From assembly GCF_014203095.1 (NCBI RefSeq), contig NZ_JACHIG010000008.1, positions 274,219 through 338,218 of the forward strand: a stretch of 64,000 nucleotides of DNA, in the 5' to 3' direction. This document shows, piece by piece, positions 34,659 through 43,831 of the stretch. The stretch comes from Prosthecobacter vanneervenii (GTDB lineage: Bacteria > Verrucomicrobiota > Verrucomicrobiia > Verrucomicrobiales > Verrucomicrobiaceae). Both the position numbers and the translations under genes were made by a program. Within the stretch, counting starts at the first letter, position 1. Every line of letters begins with the position of its first letter. The notes under the pieces are model-generated. The model was not told the origin of the DNA and searched no databases. It saw only the letters and a program-made list of their open reading frames with translations.

Positions 34659-35231
34659 ATGCTGAATCCAGTTCTTCGTAAAGTCTCAACCATTCATGTC
34701 ACGACTTTCAAAGTTGGAATCCTTCTTTTTTTGTGGGCAGGTCTTGCGTGGTGCGATGAAGCAAAATTCGTCCCGCCTCCAGCAGGCATCAACGGCTGGC
34801 CGCACAAGCCGTATGACAAGGTTATTGGCTATCAATTCGCGAATCCCGATCATGTTTCATTCATTAAAGACGGCATTCTTGCTCTCGAAGATCTGAAAAA
34901 ACTGAAGCGCAAGGAATCTGTCTTGGATGCAGATCAATCAACAGCACTTCTAAAAGCAGCCTTCGAAACTGAAGCCCCTCAGGGTGGCATGCTTTGTTAC
35001 GATCCACATCACATCGTCGTCTTCTACTCCGAAGGCAATCCGGTAGGTGCCATTGAGATTTGTTTTCATTGCTGGGGTATAAAATCCTGGCCGGAAAACA
35101 AGGCGATCTGGTGGCACACGAATTTTAACGAGATTGGCAGGCTGACCATAGCATTGGGCCTTGGAGTCCGCGGGCCTGATCCGGACAACAACCCGCCCAA
35201 ATCAGGGCAACAACGTTTTCCACTCCGTTGA
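34659..35231 (+). CDS. secreted protein of unknown function, atypical composition
   Basis: The 190-aa protein has a signal peptide (FKVGILLFLWAGLAWC) and a mature part containing GGMLCYDPHHIVVFYSEG and IEICFHCWGI, with several Cys and aromatic residues. No family is recognised. Its base composition is clearly more AT-rich than the flanking DUF58 and BatA-like genes, so it is probably an insertion in the cluster. Its ATG at 34659 is 2 nt past the DUF58 stop. Confidence 0.7.
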   Translation: MLNPVLRKVSTIHVTTFKVGILLFLWAGLAWCDEAKFVPPPAGINGWPHKPYDKVIGYQFANPDHVSFIKDGILALEDLKKLKRKESVLDADQSTALLKAAFETEAPQGGMLCYDPHHIVVFYSEGNPVGAIEICFHCWGIKSWPENKAIWWHTNFNEIGRLTIALGLGVRGPDPDNNPPKSGQQRFPLR

Positions 35232-35239
35232 CACAATAA

Positions 35240-37234
35240 ATGACCTTCCTCGTCCCAGCGCTCCTCTTCGCCCTGCCGCTCGCTGCGCTGCCGGTGGTCA
35301 TTCATTTGATCCACCTGTACCGCCGCCGTCAGGTGAAGTGGGCGGCCATGATGTTCCTGCGCATGGCGCAGCGCATGAACAAAGGTCTCTCGCGTCTGCG
35401 ACAGATCCTCATCCTCACCTGCCGCGTGCTCGCCGTGGCGGCCATCCTCTTCGTCATCACCCGGCCCATGGCGGGTGGCCTGCTCGGCCTCACCGGCGGT
35501 GTGCCGGACACCGTCATCGTCCTGCTCGACCGCTCCGCCAGCATGGAGCAGCAGAACCTCGCCACTGGCACCAGCAAGCGCGCCGCCAGCATCGCCAAGC
35601 TCTCCCAGGCCCTGCGCGACACCGTCGGCACACGCTCCAAGCTCGTCCTCATCGAAAACGCCCGCCTCCAGCCTCAGCTCCTCGACAAGCCCGAATCTCT
35701 CATCGATCTCCCGCTCACCGGCCCCACCGACACCGCCGCCGATGTGCCCGCACTGCTCCAAGGCGCGCTCGACTACATCAGCCGCAATCAAACCGGCCGC
35801 ACCGATGTCTGGGTGCTTAGCGATCTCCGCCAGAGCGACTGGGATGCCGCCAGCGGCCGCTGGCCCTCACTCCGCAGCGCCTTCGCCTCTCTGAAGGGCC
35901 TGCGCTTCCACCTGCTCACCTACGCACAGCCTGCTGCAGGAAATCTCTCCATCTCGGTGCAGCGCATCGTCCGCAACGAAACCGCAGACAAGGCTGAGCT
36001 CCTGCTCGATCTCCGCGTCACTCGCAGCTCCAATTCGCACGAGCCTTTGGAGCTGCCGCTGCGCTTCGTGGTCAATGACGTCAGCACCACGGTCAAAATG
36101 GAGATGAAGGACTCCCAGCTCGTGCTGCAGGGCCACGCCATCCCCATCGACAAAACCACCAAACGCGGCTCCGGCCGTGTCGAGCTTCCCGCAGACACCT
36201 CGCCATCAGACAACGTTTATCACTTCGTCTTCGACGAACCCGCCGTGATGCAGTCCGTCATCATCAGCGATGACGAGGCCGAGGCCCGTCCCCTGCAGGC
36301 CGCACTGGAGGCTGCCGCCGATCCCACCCGCAAATACACCTCCACTCTGCTGCCCCCTTCCCGCGCTGCGGAGATTCCCTGGGATGACACCGCTTTCATC
36401 CTCTGGCACGCCCCTCTGCCAAAGACGGACAACCTGATCTCCCGGCAGCTCATGAATCATCTCGCCGCAGGCCGCAGCATCCTCTTCCTCCCGGTTGAAT
36501 CCTCCAGCGCGGAAGCCTTCGGCGGCCTCCACTGGGGCTCATGGACCACCGGCAGCAAACCCGCCACCCTCGAATGGTGGCGCAATGACGCCGGCCTCCT
36601 GGCCAATACCCGCAACGGCACCGCCCTCCCTGTCGGCGAACTCGAAGTCACCCGCCGCTGCGACATCCTCGGCGAGGGCACCCCTCTAGCCCGCCTCACC
36701 GGCAGCCGCCCCCTGCTCATGCGCGCCGACATACCAGGCGATGGCAATGCCTGGTTCCTCGGCACCCTCCCCGGCTCCGGCTCCTCCAGCCTCGCCCGTG
36801 ATGGCGTCGTCATGTTTGCCATGCTTCACCGCGCGCTCAATGAAGGCGCACGCAGCCTCGGCAAGGCCCAGCAGCGCGAGGCCGGTGCCACCGCCCTCGG
36901 CACTGGCGACCTCACCCTCTGGAAGCGACACGGCCCCACCATCCTCAGCACCGAGCAACCCCTCCGCGCCGGCATCCTCGAAAACGCCGACAAGCTCGTC
37001 GCCCTCAACCGCCCCCTCCGCGAAGACTCCCCCGAAACCCTCGGCCCCGCCGCCCTCGCTGAACTCTTCGCCGGCCTCGACCACCACATCATCGAAGACC
37101 AGGTCGAAAACCAATCCAGCCTCGCCAGCGAAATCTGGCGCACCTTCCTCTTCATCATGGCCCTCTCCCTCCTCATCGAGGCCCTCCTCTGCATGCCAGC
37201 CAGGCGCGACCCACAACCTTCTCTTGCCCGATGA
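35240..37234 (+). CDS. BatA-like membrane protein with vWA domain
   Basis: The 664-aa protein starts with the BatA N-terminal double membrane domain: FLVPALLFALPLAALPVVIH, HLYRRRQVKWAAMMFLR and a second helix near LTCRVLAVAAILFV. A vWA domain follows with TVIVLLDRSASMEQQN (DxSxS metal site) and VWVLSDLRQSDW. A long mixed region and a C-terminal membrane helix (TFLFIMALSLLIEALLCM) complete it. It belongs with MoxR and DUF58 in the aerotolerance-type complex. The exact role in this phylum is unknown. Confidence 0.85.
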   Translation: MTFLVPALLFALPLAALPVVIHLIHLYRRRQVKWAAMMFLRMAQRMNKGLSRLRQILILTCRVLAVAAILFVITRPMAGGLLGLTGGVPDTVIVLLDRSASMEQQNLATGTSKRAASIAKLSQALRDTVGTRSKLVLIENARLQPQLLDKPESLIDLPLTGPTDTAADVPALLQGALDYISRNQTGRTDVWVLSDLRQSDWDAASGRWPSLRSAFASLKGLRFHLLTYAQPAAGNLSISVQRIVRNETADKAELLLDLRVTRSSNSHEPLELPLRFVVNDVSTTVKMEMKDSQLVLQGHAIPIDKTTKRGSGRVELPADTSPSDNVYHFVFDEPAVMQSVIISDDEAEARPLQAALEAAADPTRKYTSTLLPPSRAAEIPWDDTAFILWHAPLPKTDNLISRQLMNHLAAGRSILFLPVESSSAEAFGGLHWGSWTTGSKPATLEWWRNDAGLLANTRNGTALPVGELEVTRRCDILGEGTPLARLTGSRPLLMRADIPGDGNAWFLGTLPGSGSSSLARDGVVMFAMLHRALNEGARSLGKAQQREAGATALGTGDLTLWKRHGPTILSTEQPLRAGILENADKLVALNRPLREDSPETLGPAALAELFAGLDHHIIEDQVENQSSLASEIWRTFLFIMALSLLIEALLCMPARRDPQPSLAR

Positions 37235-37251
37235 CTCCCCGTTGTTCGTCC

Positions 37252-37414
37252 TCGTCCTCCTACTCGAACTCGTCCTCGATCCCATCGAGTTCGACAGCTC
37301 GTGGACTCACGAACCACATCCAATCACCACCAGCAGAAGGCTTGGATAAAATCGGTCATTCCACCGACCTGCGTGAACTTAATCGATCGAGGACGAGTTC
37401 GAGTAGGAGGACGA
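37252..37414. repeat. 163-bp MITE-like element with perfect 30-bp terminal inverted repeats
   Basis: Bases 37252-37281 and 37385-37414 are exact reverse complements over 30 nt. The left arm contains TCCTCCTACTCGAACTCG, sharing TCCTCCTACTC with the left arm of the IVP element at 33184. The 103-bp interior encodes nothing convincing but holds small hairpins such as CGGT-CATTCC-ACCG. The element fills the gap between the BatA-like gene and the next cluster gene. It looks like a non-autonomous relative of the IVP element. Confidence 0.7.
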
Positions 37415-37433
37415 TAACGACGCCATCGCTTCC

Positions 37434-39638
37434 ATGACCCCCACCACCTCCCAGCTCGTCTTCACTCCCACGCCTGCCTCCTTCGGCATCGGCGTGGCGT
37501 TTGTCGTCGCCATCGGGGGTCTCGCATTCATGGCCTGGCGTCGCAGCGGCTGGCGCGCCAGCACGGGCTGGCTTGAGCTGCTGCGTTTCATCATCGCCGT
37601 GGCCATCGCCATCACGCTCATGCAGCCGGAGTGGCTGGAGACCTTCAAGCCCCAGACACGCCCCACCCTTGCAGTACTTCACGATGTCTCCGGCAGCATG
37701 ACTACCAAGGACATTGTCGAAAAATCCAAGCCCAACGCCGAGCCGCTCGCACGCGAGGCCGCAGCAAAGCCCCTGACCGACACCAAACTCTGGGAGCCAC
37801 TCCGGCAGCGCATGGATGTCGTCATCGAGCCCTTCTCATCCTCCCAGACCCCACCCACCGAAGGCACAGACATCCAGGCCGCACTGTCCAATGTCCTCGA
37901 AAAGCAGCCCAATCTCAAAGCCGTTGTCCTCATCAGCGATGGCGACTGGAACACCGGCGCCGCCCCTTCCCAGGCCACCACCCGCCTGCGCATGCGCGAG
38001 GTCCCCGTATTCGCCGTGCCCGTCGGCGCAGAGACACGCCTCCCCGATGTCGAGCTCACCAGCTTCGATGTCCCCGCCTTCGCCGTCGCGGGCAAGCCCC
38101 TGCGCATTCCCTTCACCATCGAAAGCTCCCTCCCGCGCGATGAATCTGTCGTCCTCGAAATGCAGTCCTCCAGCGGCGAGATAATCACCAAGGAGGTCAC
38201 CCTTCCAGCCATGGGCCGCCTTCAGGACGCCATCGCCTGGAAGCCCGACAAACCCGGCGAGGTCAAGCTCACCCTTACCATCCCCAAGACGCCCGGAGAG
38301 CGCTATCCCGAAAACAACTCCCAGGAGGCCCCGCTCTCCATCCGCAAAGAGCAGCTCCACGTCCTCGTCATCGAGTCCTTCCCCCGCTGGGAGTACCGCT
38401 ACTTGCGCAATGCCCTTGAGCGCGATCCCGGCGTGGACGTCAGCTGCCTCCTGCTCCATCCCGGACTCGGCAAAGTCGGCGAAGGTCGTGGCTATTTAAA
38501 GACCTTCCCCAAGAACGAAGAGCTCACCAAATACGACGTCGTCTTCCTCGGCGATGTCGGCCTCGCCAAAGACCAGCTCACAGCCGAAAACTGCATCGCC
38601 CTGCAAAAACTCGTGCGCGACCAGGCCTGCGGCCTCGTCTTCATGCCAGGCTTCCACGGCTTCCAGTCCACGCTGCAGGAGACTCCCCTCGCCGATCTCC
38701 TCCCTGTGATCTGGGATGCCGCCCAGCCACGTGGCTGGGGCTCCTCCGCACCCGGAAAATTCGCCCTCACCGAGGCCGGCACGCACAGCCTGCTCACCAA
38801 GCTCGAAGACAGCGATGAAGCCAGCGCCCGCGTCTGGAGCACTCTTCCCGGTTTTCAATGGTACGCCCCTGCGCTGCGCGCCAAGGCCGGCACCGAGATC
38901 CTCGCCACCCACGGCACCGAGTCCAATCAGTTTGGCCGCGTCCCACTCATCGTCACCAAGACCTACGGCGCGGGCAAAATCCTCTTCATGGGCACCGACG
39001 GCGCCTGGCGCTGGCGCAAAGGCGTCGAGGACAAATACCACTACCGCTTCTGGGGCCAGGTCGTGCGCTGGATGGCCTATCAGCGGAACATGAGCAGCGG
39101 CGACAAAATGCGCCTCTTCTATTCCCCCGACCGTCCTCGCACAGGCGATGTATTGACTCTCAACGCCAACGTCATGAGCCTCACCGGCGAGCCACTGCGG
39201 GACGGCGCCGTCATCGCCCAGATCGCCGCTCCCAGTGGCAAAGTCAGCAGCATCCGCCTCATGCCCGCAGGCGCGGAGGCCTGGGGTCTCTTCACCGGCA
39301 CCTTCAGCCCTGTGGAGCCCGGAGAGCACCGCGTCCAGCTCAGCTGTGCCGAGGCAGGCACCTCTCTAGAAACCAAGATCTCCATCCAGGGCACCAGCCG
39401 TGAAAAACGCGGCCAGCCCGCGCGGCTCGATGTCATGCGCGAGATCGCCCGCTTCACCCGTGGCGAGGTTCTCGATGCCTCCTCCCCCTCCGCCATCGTC
39501 GCAGCCGTCTCCGCCATGCCTGAGCCCGCCCAGCAGGAGCGCCGCCTCCAGATCTGGTCCCACCCCGCCTGGGCCGGCCTCATCGTCCTCCTCCTCGGCA
39601 TCTTCTGGGTCGGAAGAAAGGCCGCCGGGGCGTTCTGA
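37434..39638 (+). CDS. membrane protein with vWA and glutamine-amidotransferase-like domains
   Basis: The 734-aa protein has two N-terminal membrane segments (IGVAFVVAIGGLAFMAW and LLRFIIAVAIAITLM), then a vWA-like region with HDVSGSMTTKD (DxSxS). A GATase1-like Rossmann region follows (HVLVIESFPRWEYRYLRNAL, LVFMPGFHGF), with the landmark GTDGAWRWRKG and a C-terminal helix (AGLIVLLLGIFWVGRK). Such proteins follow batA in Planctomycetes and Verrucomicrobia clusters. No catalytic Cys of true amidotransferases is evident. It is probably a structural partner of the MoxR/BatA system. Confidence 0.82.
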   Translation: MTPTTSQLVFTPTPASFGIGVAFVVAIGGLAFMAWRRSGWRASTGWLELLRFIIAVAIAITLMQPEWLETFKPQTRPTLAVLHDVSGSMTTKDIVEKSKPNAEPLAREAAAKPLTDTKLWEPLRQRMDVVIEPFSSSQTPPTEGTDIQAALSNVLEKQPNLKAVVLISDGDWNTGAAPSQATTRLRMREVPVFAVPVGAETRLPDVELTSFDVPAFAVAGKPLRIPFTIESSLPRDESVVLEMQSSSGEIITKEVTLPAMGRLQDAIAWKPDKPGEVKLTLTIPKTPGERYPENNSQEAPLSIRKEQLHVLVIESFPRWEYRYLRNALERDPGVDVSCLLLHPGLGKVGEGRGYLKTFPKNEELTKYDVVFLGDVGLAKDQLTAENCIALQKLVRDQACGLVFMPGFHGFQSTLQETPLADLLPVIWDAAQPRGWGSSAPGKFALTEAGTHSLLTKLEDSDEASARVWSTLPGFQWYAPALRAKAGTEILATHGTESNQFGRVPLIVTKTYGAGKILFMGTDGAWRWRKGVEDKYHYRFWGQVVRWMAYQRNMSSGDKMRLFYSPDRPRTGDVLTLNANVMSLTGEPLRDGAVIAQIAAPSGKVSSIRLMPAGAEAWGLFTGTFSPVEPGEHRVQLSCAEAGTSLETKISIQGTSREKRGQPARLDVMREIARFTRGEVLDASSPSAIVAAVSAMPEPAQQERRLQIWSHPAWAGLIVLLLGIFWVGRKAAGAF

Positions 39639-39656
39639 TCCCCTCCAAATCCCGGC

Positions 39657-39685
39657 TTGTCACTCAGCCCGCCGATGAATAGACT
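39657..39685 (+). promoter_or_regulatory. promoter of the toxin-antitoxin pair
   Basis: TTGTCA (39657-39662), a 17-nt spacer, and TAGACT (39680-39685) end 6 nt before the ATG at 39692. The placement implies a leaderless or almost leaderless antitoxin mRNA. It gives the pair its own transcription inside the larger cluster. Confidence 0.6.
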
Positions 39686-39691
39686 TCGCAC

Positions 39692-39934
39692 ATGACATTG
39701 GAACTTCCGGACATCAGCGCCATCCAGCGTTTTACTGCCGAAGATCTTCGGCTGGAGCTGGCTTGTGCCCTGTATGCCCGGGGCCGTGTCAGCGCCGTCT
39801 CTGGAGCAGATTTGTCAGGTCTGGACCTGATCACTTTTCAGCAGGCCCTGCAGGAAAGAAACATTCCCCGGCAGTACTCGGTGGAAGACCTTGATGATGA
39901 TCTAGCGGCTCTGGACAAGCTGTTCCCGGCATGA
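39692..39934 (+). CDS. UPF0175 family antitoxin
   Basis: The 80-aa protein shows the UPF0175 pattern: RLELACALYARGRVSAVSGA, SGLDLITFQQALQERNI and a C-terminal VEDLDDDLAAL. The family is a helix-turn-helix-like antitoxin found before DUF3368 PIN toxins. Its stop overlaps the toxin start by 4 nt (ATGA). It probably neutralises the toxin and represses the promoter at 39657. Confidence 0.85.
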   Translation: MTLELPDISAIQRFTAEDLRLELACALYARGRVSAVSGADLSGLDLITFQQALQERNIPRQYSVEDLDDDLAALDKLFPA

Positions 39935-40419
39935 TCGTTGTCGCGGACACTTCCGTGATTCTCAATCTCTGCTGCGTTCAGCAGGCCCATCTGCTTCCTG
40001 CCTTGTTTCATGAAGTATGGGTCCCTGATCAAGTGCGGCTTGAGTTTGAACGCCTCAGCTTTCATCAGCCGCGTTTCCACGGCCTGCTAATGCCAGACTG
40101 GATTCTCATTCAGCCAGCAGCCCCGGTTTCAGCAGAGCTGGCGTCCATGCCTAATTTACATGCTGGCGAAACAGCTGCTCTGGCACTCGCGCTTAGCGGG
40201 CATGCCGATGCCGTGCTGATGGATGAAGCCGCTGGCAGGCGTGCCGCTCAACTCCTCGGTGTCCCAGCGATTGGAGTTCTTGGAGTGTTGCTGCAAGCTC
40301 GCAAAATGGGACTGATTTCTGCCATCAAGCCTGTGCTTCAAAGGCTGGCCGTTGAAGCGGGCTTCTGGTTGTCCCCCGCTCTGGTGGATTCAGCCTTAAG
40401 AAAGTGCGGCGAAACATGA
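39931..40419 (+). CDS. DUF3368-type PIN-domain toxin
   Basis: The 162-aa protein starts MIVVADTSVILNL, with D6 the first PIN acid. The other acids are E80 in HAGETAALAL and D98 in AVLMDEAAGR, followed by VPAIGVLGVLLQAR, the DUF3368 hallmark. PIN toxins cut RNA. A 13-bp palindrome (40428-40440) lies just after the stop. The pair is wedged between two genes of the MoxR/BatA cluster and is likely an insertion. Confidence 0.87.
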   Translation: MIVVADTSVILNLCCVQQAHLLPALFHEVWVPDQVRLEFERLSFHQPRFHGLLMPDWILIQPAAPVSAELASMPNLHAGETAALALALSGHADAVLMDEAAGRRAAQLLGVPAIGVLGVLLQARKMGLISAIKPVLQRLAVEAGFWLSPALVDSALRKCGET

Positions 40420-40489
40420 CGCCCAAAGTGTTTTAAACACCAATCAAAAGCTCGTCAGCCACGTTTCATCAGGATAACATTAGCTCATT

Positions 40490-43400
40490 ATGAAAACAGC
40501 CCTGCCGGCCATCCTCGAAGCCAAGCTCGCGGATTTTCGCAAGCGCGTCTGGGTCGTGAAGCTCACCGAGGGCCTCCTCGCTGCGGCCTTCGGCATCGTG
40601 TTTTCCTACATCGTCGTCTTCGTGCTGGATCGCTTCATGGAGACGCCCGCCTGGCTGCGCGCCACGCTCCTCATCTCCGGTGCCTCCGTGCTCGGCCTCG
40701 GCCTGCCGCTCAAATGGCACCGCTGGGTCTGGCGTCAGCGCCGCCTTGAGGACGCCGCACGCCTTCTCCGTCGTACCTTTCCCCGCCTGGGCGATCAGCT
40801 TCTCGGCATCGTCGAGCTCGCCCACATGGAGGCCGGCACCGCTGGCCGCAGCGAGCGCCTCGTCCAGGCCGCCATGGATCAGGCCGCAGAGGCCGTGAAG
40901 GACAAGGACTTCTCCCACGCCGTGCCCGGCGCCAGGCACGTCCAATGGGGTTGGGCCGCAGCAGCCGTGGCGGCGCTCGCCGCTGCCGCTCTCGCTTTCG
41001 TACCAGACGCCTCTTGGAATGCCCTCGCTCGCTGGGCCACCCCCTGGCGCGATGTCGAGCGCTACACCTTCGCCCGCATCGACGCGCTGCCAGACCGGCT
41101 CGTTGTCCCCTATGCAGAGCCCTTTGATCTCAAGGTCCATCTCAGCAAAGACACACGCTGGTCCCCGGCAGCCGCACAGGCACGCATCGGTGCACAGCCC
41201 GTCATCGTCAGCATCCTCGCCCAGAGCACTTACCCGCTGGCTTTCCCGCCGCAAAAGGATGACGCCGCCTTGTCCCTCTCTCTCGGAGACGTTCGCAAAA
41301 CCGTCAGCGTCCAGCCTCGCACCCGCCCTGAACTCACCGCCCTCTCCATCCGCACCCGATTGCCGGAATACCTGAAGTACAAGACCGAGCCCACGGTCGA
41401 AGTACGCGGCGGCTCCGTCAGCGTGCTCAAAGGCGCACAGGCATCACTCGAAGCCACCGCCTCTCGCGACCTCGCGTCCGCTCAGGTGGATGGCGAAGCC
41501 GAAAAAGTCTCCGGTGCCAAAGTCACCACGCCCTTTCACCCCGTCACTGCAGACACGGAAAAGCACGTCATGTGGCAGGATCGCGATGGCCTCAAACCCC
41601 GTGAGCCCCTTGTCCTGAAAATCAACGCCATCGCAGACGAAGCCCCGCGTCTCGCCGCCCGGCGTGAGACCCAGGAGCAGGTCGTGCTCGACTCCGAAGT
41701 CGTCGGCTTCGATCTCGATGTGCAGGACGACTTCGGCATCCAGCGCACTGGCCTCGAATGGCGCAGCGTCAACGACGACAAAACCAAGGGCGACAAAATC
41801 GCCGCCGCTGGCGAGCCCGAAAAGAAAACCCTCTCCGCCAAGGCCACCTTTTGCGCCAGCCGCGATGGCGTTGCTCCGCAGTCCATCGAGATCCGCGCCT
41901 GGGCCGAAGATTACCTGCCCGGCCGCAAGCGCGCCTACTCCAGCGCCTTCCTCCTTCACGTGCTCAACAAAACCGACCACGCCCTCTGGCTCACCGAGCA
42001 GTTTGGCAAATGGCTCGAAGCCGCACGCGAAAGCTACGAGCGCGAGCAGCAGCTCCACGCCACCAACAAAGAGCTGCGCGCCCTCAGCGCCGCAGAGCTC
42101 GACCGCCCTGAGAACCGCCGCAAGATCGCCCAGCAGGCCAGCGCCGAAAACGCTAATGCATCCCGTCTTGGCATGCTCAATCAAAGCGGTCGCAGCCTCG
42201 TCGAGCAGGCCACTCGCAATGACGAGTTCGATGCCAAGCGTCTCGAATCCTGGGCCACCATGCTCAAGTCCATGCAGGACATCGCCGCAAAGCGCATGCC
42301 CAGTGTCGCAGATCTCCTCAAGCAGGGCGCCAATGCCCAGAGCGGCAAGCCCGGCCAGTCCACGGCATCCACTCCCTCCAAGTCATCCTCATCACTATCC
42401 AAGTCGGATAAACAAGGCGAGGGCAAGTCCGGCCAGGGCAAACCCAGCGCTCCGCAGATCGCCAACGGCCCCGATCTCCCTCCAGCCACCAAAGGCGGCA
42501 AAGCCTCCGACGAAGAGCAGAAGAAGGACAACATGCCCTCCATCTCCGACAAGGAAGGTTCCATGAGCAAGGCCGAGCCCCAGCCTGCGGACCCCAATGC
42601 CAAACCCTCTCCTCCCAAGCCCAGCACCATGAAGCTGCCCACCACCCAGATGGCGGCCGCTCCGGGACAACAGAAGAACGACAAGGAGGAGGACAAACCA
42701 CAGGAGCAGCCACCTGCATCCCAGGCGCAGAAAAAGATGCAGGACGCCATTGAGGAGCAGAAACTTCTCCTCGCCGAATTCGCACGCGTCTCCGATGAGC
42801 TCGGCGCCATCCTCGCCAGTCTGGAAGCCAGCACCTTCGTCAAGCGCCTCAAGGCCGCCTCCCGCCAGCAGATGGTCGTGGCCAAGGATCTCAATACCAA
42901 GACCCTCTCCGCCTTTGGCCTCGACCGTAAGCCGGTGAAGGACGCCGCTCAAATCGCCGAACACGAAAAGACCCAGAGCGAAACCGTGCGCCTCATCCAG
43001 AGCGATCTCGAAGCCTACTTCGCCCGCAAGCCCGACATGCAGTTCAAAAACATCATCGGCCAGATGAAGGACACTCAGGCCGTGAAAATGATCGCCTATC
43101 TCGGAGATCAGGCCGCCATCAATCTCAGCGGCAGCAGCATGTCTGGCGCAGAGTTCTGGGCCGACACCCTTGACCGCTGGGCCGAGGAGATGGTCGCCGC
43201 CAGCGAGTGCAAATCCTGCAGCAGTTGCAGCGCCGACAGCCTTCCCCCCGAGATCGTGCTCAAGGTCATGAAATCCCTCCGCGATGAAATGAAACTTCGC
43301 GATGAAACCCGCGAGCTGGAAAATGCCAAACCCGCGCTCAAGACAGAAGAGCACACCAAAAAATCCGCCGACCTCGCCTCCAAGCAGTTCGGCATCCAGG

Positions 43401-43831
43401 CCAACACACGCGGCGCTTTTGACGACATCCTCCAGCTTCCCCAAGGCAATGAAAAATTTGGCAAAGAACTCAAGCTGCTCGATGCCGTCATGCACGTCAT
43501 GAATGAATCCGCCGCCATCCTCGACAAGCCGGACACAGGCGCACCCGCCATCGCCGCAGAGACTGAGGCCATCGAGCTCCTCCTTCAGGCCAAGCGCCAG
43601 GGCAAAGGTGGCGGCGGCGGTGGCTCCAATCCTGGAGGTGGCGGCTCCGGTGCTGCCAGCGGAGAGGCCGCTCTCGCAGAGCTCGGCTCCGGCCAGGACG
43701 CCGCAGCCAGTCTCCAGGCACGCCCCGTCGGCCAGGCCACGGGCAAGGCAGGCCGCGAGCTACCCGAGGAGTTCAAGACCGGCCTCGATGCCTACTTCAA
43801 CAAGCTGGAGGAAGGAGGCGGCTCACGATGA
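40490..43831 (+). CDS. large DUF4175-like membrane protein
   Basis: The 1113-aa protein has two N-terminal membrane helices (LLAAAFGIVFSYIVVFVLD and LRATLLISGASVLGLGLP), a third at about residue 150-170 (WGWAAAAVAALAAAALAF), and a long soluble portion. Residues about 420-600 are helical and coiled-coil rich. Residues about 620-745 are Ser/Lys/Pro-rich and disordered, with a later CKSCSSCSADS motif. A Gly-rich stretch (GGGGGGSNPGGGGSG) comes before the C-terminus. The layout matches DUF4175-type proteins of planctomycete and verrucomicrobial MoxR clusters. The next gene starts within its stop (ATGA). Confidence 0.75.
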   Translation: MKTALPAILEAKLADFRKRVWVVKLTEGLLAAAFGIVFSYIVVFVLDRFMETPAWLRATLLISGASVLGLGLPLKWHRWVWRQRRLEDAARLLRRTFPRLGDQLLGIVELAHMEAGTAGRSERLVQAAMDQAAEAVKDKDFSHAVPGARHVQWGWAAAAVAALAAAALAFVPDASWNALARWATPWRDVERYTFARIDALPDRLVVPYAEPFDLKVHLSKDTRWSPAAAQARIGAQPVIVSILAQSTYPLAFPPQKDDAALSLSLGDVRKTVSVQPRTRPELTALSIRTRLPEYLKYKTEPTVEVRGGSVSVLKGAQASLEATASRDLASAQVDGEAEKVSGAKVTTPFHPVTADTEKHVMWQDRDGLKPREPLVLKINAIADEAPRLAARRETQEQVVLDSEVVGFDLDVQDDFGIQRTGLEWRSVNDDKTKGDKIAAAGEPEKKTLSAKATFCASRDGVAPQSIEIRAWAEDYLPGRKRAYSSAFLLHVLNKTDHALWLTEQFGKWLEAARESYEREQQLHATNKELRALSAAELDRPENRRKIAQQASAENANASRLGMLNQSGRSLVEQATRNDEFDAKRLESWATMLKSMQDIAAKRMPSVADLLKQGANAQSGKPGQSTASTPSKSSSSLSKSDKQGEGKSGQGKPSAPQIANGPDLPPATKGGKASDEEQKKDNMPSISDKEGSMSKAEPQPADPNAKPSPPKPSTMKLPTTQMAAAPGQQKNDKEEDKPQEQPPASQAQKKMQDAIEEQKLLLAEFARVSDELGAILASLEASTFVKRLKAASRQQMVVAKDLNTKTLSAFGLDRKPVKDAAQIAEHEKTQSETVRLIQSDLEAYFARKPDMQFKNIIGQMKDTQAVKMIAYLGDQAAINLSGSSMSGAEFWADTLDRWAEEMVAASECKSCSSCSADSLPPEIVLKVMKSLRDEMKLRDETRELENAKPALKTEEHTKKSADLASKQFGIQANTRGAFDDILQLPQGNEKFGKELKLLDAVMHVMNESAAILDKPDTGAPAIAAETEAIELLLQAKRQGKGGGGGGSNPGGGGSGAASGEAALAELGSGQDAAASLQARPVGQATGKAGRELPEEFKTGLDAYFNKLEEGGGSR

